A DNA stretch of 64,000 nt from Plazaster borealis (lineage: Eukaryota; Echinodermata; Asteroidea; Forcipulatida; Labidiasteridae): NCBI GenBank assembly GCA_021014325.1, contig CM037474.1:2608501-2672500 (forward strand). Reading direction: 5' to 3'. Below, piece by piece: positions 38,101-47,100 of the stretch; positions within the stretch are counted from its first letter, which is position 1; each line of letters begins with the position of its first letter. The notes under the pieces are model-generated. The model was not told the DNA's origin. It was given only the letters and a program-made list of their open reading frames with translations, and did no database searches. Made by a program: the position numbers and the translations under genes.

Positions 38101-41100
38101 CCAGATGTTCCGAAGGTGTCGTAATTTGTTGCCGCTCCAATCTATTCTTCTCTGTATTCTTAGTATCCAGATGAAAATGTCCAGAGAGCAATGATGAAGT
38201 TTTCCCGTCTTCTTAGCAACAAGGCCTTCTTAATTGTTCTGATTCAGACGTTGGATGCAGAGAGCAACTCAAAGTTATCCATCAGACAAAAGTAAGCCAC
38301 TTTTAAGGATTCATCAAAATCTTGATTTACTTGGGCTTTAAGGAAAGAGCAACAAAATATTGGGAAGTGTCTACAAGAAAATTATGTGGAAATTAACAAG
38401 TGAATGTTTTTTTCTTCTTGGAGATTGCGTGGAACTGGTTGCCTGTAAATTGCCTCCTGTGACATGGGCTGAATTTCAAAGAGCTTGCTTTAAACAGACA
38501 ATTGTGCTTAACTTTTTTTCTGCCGGGCAAAGAAATAGCAGGAAATCAGTCACAAGTGGTACATGTAGAATTGTATTTTGCCTGGTAACCTTATTGTGGG
38601 ATGATAATTTGTTTTGTTCTTGGCTACTTTTTGTGCTGAAGCAGCTCTATGACATTGGGCACTGTCTTAACTCTGTTAATTCCATGTTATTGTTCAGGCA
38701 GTTGATAGCATCTCTGCTAACAGTCGTCATGATCCTGGAGAATAAAATGACGTACTTGACCGAGTAAGTATTAAACAATTTCTCTTCAATACATATTTTA
38801 TTTGCTTAACAGAGAGTACTGAGACAGAAATTTTAACTTCAGGTATCACCCCAAAAGAAAACCATCTTCCTAAACTAAAAACTTACTCTTATTGAAACTT
38901 GTTGTTCGCTTCAAATATCAAGTCTCCTACAAAATAATAACAAACGTAACAGTAATCTTTTTAAAGATTGCATGGATAAATGGATGTGAGATAAGCACTG
39001 TATACTCGTGGTTTCTACAAAACCTGCAAAAAGAAATCAACAGGCTACTTGGGTGGGATTCGAACCATCTTTCCTGCATTCTAGAGCAAATGGTGACAAC
39101 GGGCCAGTTTGAAGTCTGTAATTAGCACTAGCAGCGGGTACTGCAAATAATTTGTTAATCCATTAAATTCTAGGATTGATGACCAGTGGAAATTCTGACA
39201 GATTTGTTACGATGCAAAACTTCTTGTGCTACGGGCTTGATAATGAAAACTTTATGTGTAAATCCTGAGGCTCATATTATTAATGAAACCAAGGATACGT
39301 CATAATTAAAACAAGGGTGCTTGCTAAGTGAACCAGAAACACCGGGGTTATTAACCCCTACTCTTCCACCATAAGTGTTCTGGGTTCTTTTACATGCACT
39401 ACCAATCCCATCTGAAGGACATGCATTTATGGTACAGTGTCTCGGTCAAGGAGACAAGTGTCACGACCCGGACTCGAACCACACTCTGCTGATCAACAAC
39501 ACTAGTGCCCAATTTCAAAGTGCTGCTTAACGATAAGCAAGTTTTCGTGCTTTCTATAGCAAAAAAAATTGCTTAAAGTGTATATCACAGGTTAGCAAGA
39601 AAATTAGGCTGCCAGCTTGCGTGTTCACCATGCATTTGCATTGTTACGTCATTCATATTCATACAGTAAGCACTGGAAGGTTAGCTTGCCTTTTCGTGTG
39701 CTTACGGTTAGCAGCGCTATGAAATGGAAACTTGTACAGTAAGCACAAAAACGGCCGTTAAGCAGCTCTATGAAATTGGGCCCAGAGCTTGCGTCTGTGC
39801 TCTTTACCCCTACCTCTTTCTTTTGAATACAATTGTCATTTTATTTTTCAGCATCATGATCACTTTGATGACAGAGCTCATCCAGACGGCCGCTGACAAC
39901 GGTCGTACACGACAACTCTTCCTTAGGTAATACTCATCCATAATTCTTACAATAGTTTTTTGTTACTTTTCTGCTTGAGGCAATCAAAGCATACTGGTAG
40001 AGATAAGAGGTGAAACGTCACAATTGTTTTTAGTAGAACCACAGCAACTTGCTAGTGGGACTATTACATGGTGTTACTACAAACCTATACTGTTTTCCCA
40101 CCAAGCAAAGTTTCAAATCCTACTTCAAAAGACCTACTTTAAAAAAAATATGTATACACACTACTAGGCCTATTTATAGACTTGTTACGTCATCATTGCT
40201 TGGAAAACTTTATCAAAATTTAACAGCATTTTGTTGACTGAAACTATAACACTGATGTTTACAAATGTTTACGTGAAATGTAAAATCAAAGTTGCCTTAA
40301 AATCATTCCTCAAAGAAATGTTCCTTCTTAAAAATTGAAATGTTGTCTAGTTTTTCTTTCGCCATCTTTTTTTTCCTGACAGAAATGAGAGTATTTTAGA
40401 GAAGCTTCTATCAAACTGGGTTGCTCTGTGCCTGTATGACCAACTTAAGGTACGGATTGCAGAACAATTACATGATTTTTTCTAAGATCAACAATGAAAT
40501 TTGGACTGATAATCCAATTTGATGGATATATCTCATGCTAACCATGTTGGGAAAACATTTGGGTGGGTAGATGGGTAGATGCAGGGGGTGGGGTAGGTGG
40601 ATGCGATATTGCGCAATTTCGATGGATGTTAATGTTGGAACCTGTCCATTTTAGTAGAGGGTTGTTCCTTCTCCAATAACTTAAGAGATCAAAAGAAATT
40701 CAAAATGTACACGTTTGTGATAATGAGTTCAATGTATTGATGTTCCCATAGCAATTATATACACATTAACACCCAGCAACAAGATATGTTTGACTATTTC
40801 ATTTAAAGAAAAACCCTGTGTGGTTGATGATGTCTTTTTTCTTCTTCTTTAGAGTCACACTGCCTATCCTCTGTTTGTCTTGTACCGTGCCATCAAACAT
40901 CGGACTGAGAGTGCTCCAGTTGATGTCTTCACCGGCAGGTCAAGATATTCTCTCAACTTTGAGAAGATGCTAGAGGAGGATATTGAGTTCAATACCCTTG
41001 TGAGTTCTTTTAGTCAAATTCAATTTTAGTTTCTTTAATATATACTGAGGTTCGTATTCATACATATTATTTAAAGGCACTGGACTCTATAGGTAATTAC

Positions 41101-44100
41101 TCAAAATAATTGTTAGCATAAAAACTTACTTGGTAACGATCAATGGAGAGCTGTTGATAGTATAAAACATTGTGAGAAACAGTTCCCTCTGAAGTAACGT
41201 CGTTTTTGAGAAAAAAGTAATTTCTCAGTAAAATATTTAAATTCATTTCGAGACCTCACGCGTGAGGTCTCAAAATCAAGCATGAAAGCACACAACTTCG
41301 TGTGACAAGGGTGTTTTTTCTTCCATTATTATCTCGCAACTTCGATGACCAATTGAGTTCAAATTTTCACAGGTTTGTTATTTTGTGCATATGTTGAGAT
41401 ACACAAAGTGAGAAGACTGGTCTTTGACAATTACCAAAGGTGTCCAGTGTCTTTAAAATAAAAAATGGTTATATGAAATGGAACTGAACCTTTTATGAGG
41501 AAAAACATTATTAGATGAATAATTTCTTGACATTTTTCATCTGGTACCTCCTTAGACTCTCGTCGTGCCCATTGATGAAGAAGGAAATGTCATCAAGGAA
41601 GTCAAGGTACTTGACGTAGACACCATCTCGCAGGTCAAGGAGAAGATCTTAGCCGCCATATATTGCAACTCGCCCTACTCCAGTAGACCCAGCGCCAACC
41701 AAGTCAGTCTCGGTATGTCAGAAATCTCTTTTAATGAAGAAACTACCGGGTAAACCCTTCCCCCTTTGGCCTGCCCATCAATTCCATAAAGAATAATTTA
41801 GTGCACAAATACAAGTTAAACAACAAAAACCTGATCTAATATTCCAATATTGTACCAAAATGTACAACAAAGTTTCAACCAGTCAATAGGAATGTAATCA
41901 GCTACTATTTTGTTCATGCTGCAAGTTTTTTGAGTTAATAATAATTTAAAAAAAAAGTAAATGGCCAGAGTCTTTCCCGAGGGCTAAATGAAAACACAAC
42001 ACACATAAGCAGCATTACTAGTGTAACAGGAATACTGTTGATGCTGGAACTCGCTACCTCTCAACATTCATACTTGCAAGTAAACTCAAGCCAAACCTTT
42101 TTTCATCTTAAGGTTCCTGTTTAATACAATGTGCCTCTCTGGAATTAATACCCTCACTGCATTGTAACCATTGGAAAAATGCACTTTATAAATGCTTGTA
42201 TTATTATTATTATTAAAAAAAGCATTCAAGTGGAAATAAATGAAAAGAGAGAGGCAGAAAGCACACAGAAAAAGCAAGGGATAAATCATGAAGAGGGTGA
42301 CAGAGGGGTGGGGAGAGGGAAGGGGCTGGTTTGACCACAAGAGGTTCGAAACACACAAGACAAAATCAAAGGTGGGAAGAGGGAGAGTAATAAATAAAAT
42401 AAAACTAGACATTAGGTGTTTGTGAACAAACACAAAGCTGTTCCGTGTTTTTTTACCTGCTCAAAGGTTTTATGCTCAAAGGGTCTATAACTAAAAAGAA
42501 ATCGCAAATCGGGTGTGTACTTCTTGAGATCTGATCCCACTTCCGGTTGGCCTAAGGTCAACATGGGGTCATGGTAACCTAAGTTCAATGTTTAATACTC
42601 AAATGATCTGTAACTGAAAAGAAATTGAAAATTGTAGTTCTTGAGATATGGTCCCACTTCCGGTTGACCCGGAAGCAAAGGTCAATATGGGGTCGCGGAA
42701 ACCCAAGTTCAATCTTTAATGCTTAAAGGGTCTATAGCTGAAAAGAAATTGAAAATCGGTGTGTACTTCTTGAGATATGGTCCCACTTCCGGTTGACCCG
42801 GAAGTAAAGTTCAACACGGGGTCACGGTAACCCAAGTTCAATCTTCAATGCTCAATAAATTCAAAAGAAACTGAAAATCAGGTGTGTACTTCTTGAGATA
42901 TGGTCCCACTTCCGGTTGACCTGGAAGTAAAGGTCATCAAGGGGTCACGGTAACCAAAGTTCAAATTTTTAATGCTCAAAGGATCTATAACTGAAAAGAA
43001 ATTGAACGCTGGCTGTGTACTTCTTGAAATATGGTCCCACTTCAGGTTGACCCGGAAGAAAAGGTCATCCCGGGGTCACTGTAACCGAAGTTCAATCTTT
43101 AATGCTCGAAGGATCTATAACTGATAAGAAGTTGAAAATGGGTTGTGTAGTTCTTGAGATATGGTCCCACTTCCGGTTGACCCGGAACTAAAGGTCAACA
43201 TAGGGTCACAGTAACACAAGGGTTATCTCCAATGCCCATGGAGTCTATAACTGAAAAAAGTTTGAAAATCGTCTGTTTACTTCTTGAGATATGGTGCTGC
43301 AAAGATTAACTAATTAAAGCTTTGAATTACCGTAATTTGACACCTGATGACGTCACAGTAACAAAAATGTGTTTTTCATACTAATAAATTTGATAAGGTA
43401 CACGATGGTATGTAATTTATCCCAATCCAATGCCTTTTAACGAAAACCCTATTAGAACGTACGTATATCCTCTCTCGGTTAGGATTCCAATATCACGGCA
43501 GTCTTTGACTCCAAGCCGTGATTACGCAATCACGGCACAATTTGCCAGCTAGCCATGGGGTCCGATTTGTCACTTCATCGTTAATTATCTTGGAATTACA
43601 TTGTACCTTGATCAGTTTTAGTGGTCTGGAGTAACTCTTAGTGGAAGCATTCGTGTTAAAAAAAAAAAAATCTTTCTTTTAGGTCACTAAAATTTTACTA
43701 AATTGAAAAATTATGTTTCTGGAAGTTGGATTTGTTTATCACTTTCTCCTATGTGTTTTGTACATGGGTGAAAATGCCCAATAAATGACGTCATGATGAC
43801 GTCGTTCTGCATTTTAGGCCAGCAAACTTATCTACATTATCCCAGAAGAAGTCTAAAACTGAAAAAAGTTTGACGATCGGGGGTATATTTTTTGAGATAT
43901 AGTTGTTATAAGATTGGCTAATTAAATATTCATGTCATTACAACTAAGTTAACTAATTAATTCAGTTAAGCTAATACCTTTAACTATAACTTCATGACCC
44001 AAGCTTTAATTTGATATAGGATCTGACTCTTTCATGTTTACACATTAGGATATTTGGCTTAAACAAAAACGTGCACAAATGCTATGAGATTTAAGTCAGA

Positions 44101-47100
44101 AATAAAGAATAATAATAAGAAAAACAAATAAAAATCTCGACGAAAACAAAACCTGTTCCGACAGTAAGTCGGAACAGCTAATAATGAACAATAACGGAAA
44201 TGCTTGTCTGTCTCCATTATCAGAATGGCAATGTGGCACCAGTGGGCGCCTTGTGTTGACAGACACGGATCCCAGACCACCGACTGACAAATGGCGAAGA
44301 ATCAATATGCTAAAGGATTTCCATGTAAGTGTCCTCTTTCTGATGAAGAACATTCAGTAATAGACAACCACCACCCCACCACCACCCCCACCAAAAAATC
44401 CAATTTATTTTCTTTTGGATGAGTTTCTTTGTTTGTGTGTTTTCATGGGTTACCTGGGTCAGGTATGAGATATTTCAGACTTATCTGAATTCAGGCCTTT
44501 TAAAGTCTACCTGGTTATACAAAAAAAATATGTATTTTTTTCCAAACTAAATAAGTCAGGCTCTTTGATTGACTTCTCTAGCACTGAGGATACTGTTCCC
44601 AGAAGCTCCTTGGAATCTATAACTCCAGGGGTTACCAAAAGGTTGAATTGCCATCATTTCAATGTACCTCCCTTTAGGTCTGGATCCCAGTTTCAGACTT
44701 TGTTTCTGCATCAGTGACTCTCATCCCTGTTGGGTAATCTTTAAAAATGTTGTAGTAGTTGTTTGAGGGGTTTTTGTAACTGGTATTTTGTTATCCTTGG
44801 TAATCTACAGGTTGGGGATAATGATCAAATGAAGATTGTAGAGAAGCAGGACGTTGACAATGCAACTCTTTCCCGACCCATTCTTCAGTTCTCCCAGGGA
44901 GATGAGGAAAGTGCATACGGTAAGTTATTTTGTGTACCATTATGGGTTGTCACAAAACTGAATTTGACATTGGAGCCCCTCTTTATGAAGATATTTCACT
45001 CACAAGTAATGCTGTCCATCATGTTGTAAAGAATGTTTTACTATTAATTTATCAGACCTGTTTGCTGAGCATGCTCTTCCTTAACTATGTCTTATTATTT
45101 TTTGAAATAAGAGTTTTCTGTAAGTTCTGATAAATCCCTAGATTTACCCTAGAATAATTTCATTGTTTTATATTTTGGAGAACTTCCGGATAGATTCAAT
45201 TTTCACAGGTTGTTTTTAAAGCCATGACAATAATTGGCTCTGTTTTGTTCCATGTGGTACCATTCTCAATCCATTGACCTGTATGGCCTTTTTTTTTTAC
45301 TTGCTGTGAATAGAATTTACAGACCTGACCAGTGGGGCATGAAAGGGGTTTTCCCTTCTGTTGTCATTGATTTGATTGTATTGCTGATCCATCGTCATGG
45401 ATAGATGAAGAAAGACTAAACTCTCTGAGCTATAGTAATCCTTATATCCTTCCACTCCCCCCAACAAAAATAAATAATAATAATAATAACAATATAAAAT
45501 AAATCAATGAATAAATAGTTAAAATGGTTAAAATAAATAACATAAATACAATAAATAAACTAAATAAACTAAATAAAATATTTGAAATAAATAAAATTAA
45601 ATAAATAAATGTAAAACAAAAAAATTAGGAAACAACACAAAAATAAATAAAATCAATAGAATAAATAAAACAAATCAAAAAAAATAATAAAGTTATTATA
45701 AAATAAAGAAAACAAAGAGAATAATAACAATAAATAAAACCACATCAGCCTTGTCGTTAAAATAAGCAGATTAAAGTTGTCTTCCAGAATATGTTAAGAA
45801 CAAAAATGTTATAAATTTGTGAAATAAAGTGTATTTTTTGTACTGAATAATGTAACTTGATTTCTACATACTTTGTTCCCCCCTGTCAGCTAATGTTGGA
45901 ATTGATGATTTGGCTAGGAATAATCAACACAGCAAGCTCCGGGATACCATTGTAGAAGTAGAGCCAATAAAAGGAATCAAAGACTGGCATCTGGTGAGTT
46001 ATTCAGCAACTTAAGTTATACATACAGCAACTTTTGCATATGCCACGAAAATCCACAAAATACCTGTATCATGCAAAATTGTTTGTACATGGCATAAGAT
46101 GTGTAATAGTTCATTTTTATTTTGTTAATTACTTAATCACTTATCATTGGCAGATTTTGTCATGCAATTCCTTCAATAAGAGCTTATTAATTTCTCAGAT
46201 CTATAAAAATAGGTATTTAAATTTTAAATATAAATTTGTTGATCAAATTGGAAAACAATCGGACATAGCATCTTTATTTGTTCCTGATACTATTCTCTCC
46301 AAGGTGAAAGAAGAAGGCGGTGGGTATGATGATGATGAGGAGGAGGATGAGGATGAGGGGAGAAGACGCAGAGATTGCTTCACCAGGTTGAGATCACTCA
46401 CCTTCAGAAATAAGATCACCCGCAGGAAGATCAAAGAGATCTCATTCCCAAGACTCATGTCAACAAAGGTAAACAAAATAGTCTTTCAACTTTTCATCAA
46501 GAGGCCCATTAGTTAGATGGTGACATGGGCCGAGAAGGGACCTCCAAGTTTGGTTTTGGTTTGTTCAACCCCCTTGGAAAAAAACAAACCTGGCTGAGCT
46601 CATGCCTCTGTCCCAGACACCAACTTGTCTTAACCACAGATAGAGGATAGCAAACAATTCTGGACAATGTGATTTCAGGATTTTTTAAAAATCTCCTGGG
46701 CACATAAGAACATTCCTGTAGGCATACACCTGTATTCCAGTGGACTGCCAGACTGCTCCACTGGACCGCAACATTGTGCCAAACTATGGGAACATTTCTA
46801 CATGAAAGAACTGCGCGTTTGCATTTTGAGTGTTCCACCGGTCTAACGGACCGGTTCATATATGCCGCTGAAAAAATTCAATCGATCAAATTAGAACGTT
46901 CCTACCATTCTTACTTTTGACCTCAAAGTTTGGTTAGGTTTTTCAAACACAAATTGATGTTTATTTATGAATTGTTGGCAGAGGGAGATGATCCCTCTGC
47001 TGTCTACATCATCACAGGTTTGTGGTCAGCCCCTTTCAACATTTCCTACAATTAGTTTTAACATCTCTATGGTTTGGGGATAAAAAATACTTTCAACCCC

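Noticed and set aside
42470..43300. Regular repeats suggestive of a CRISPR array
   Set aside because: Units are contiguous ~120-bp diverged repeats without short repeat-spacer alternation, in an intron of an animal gene.
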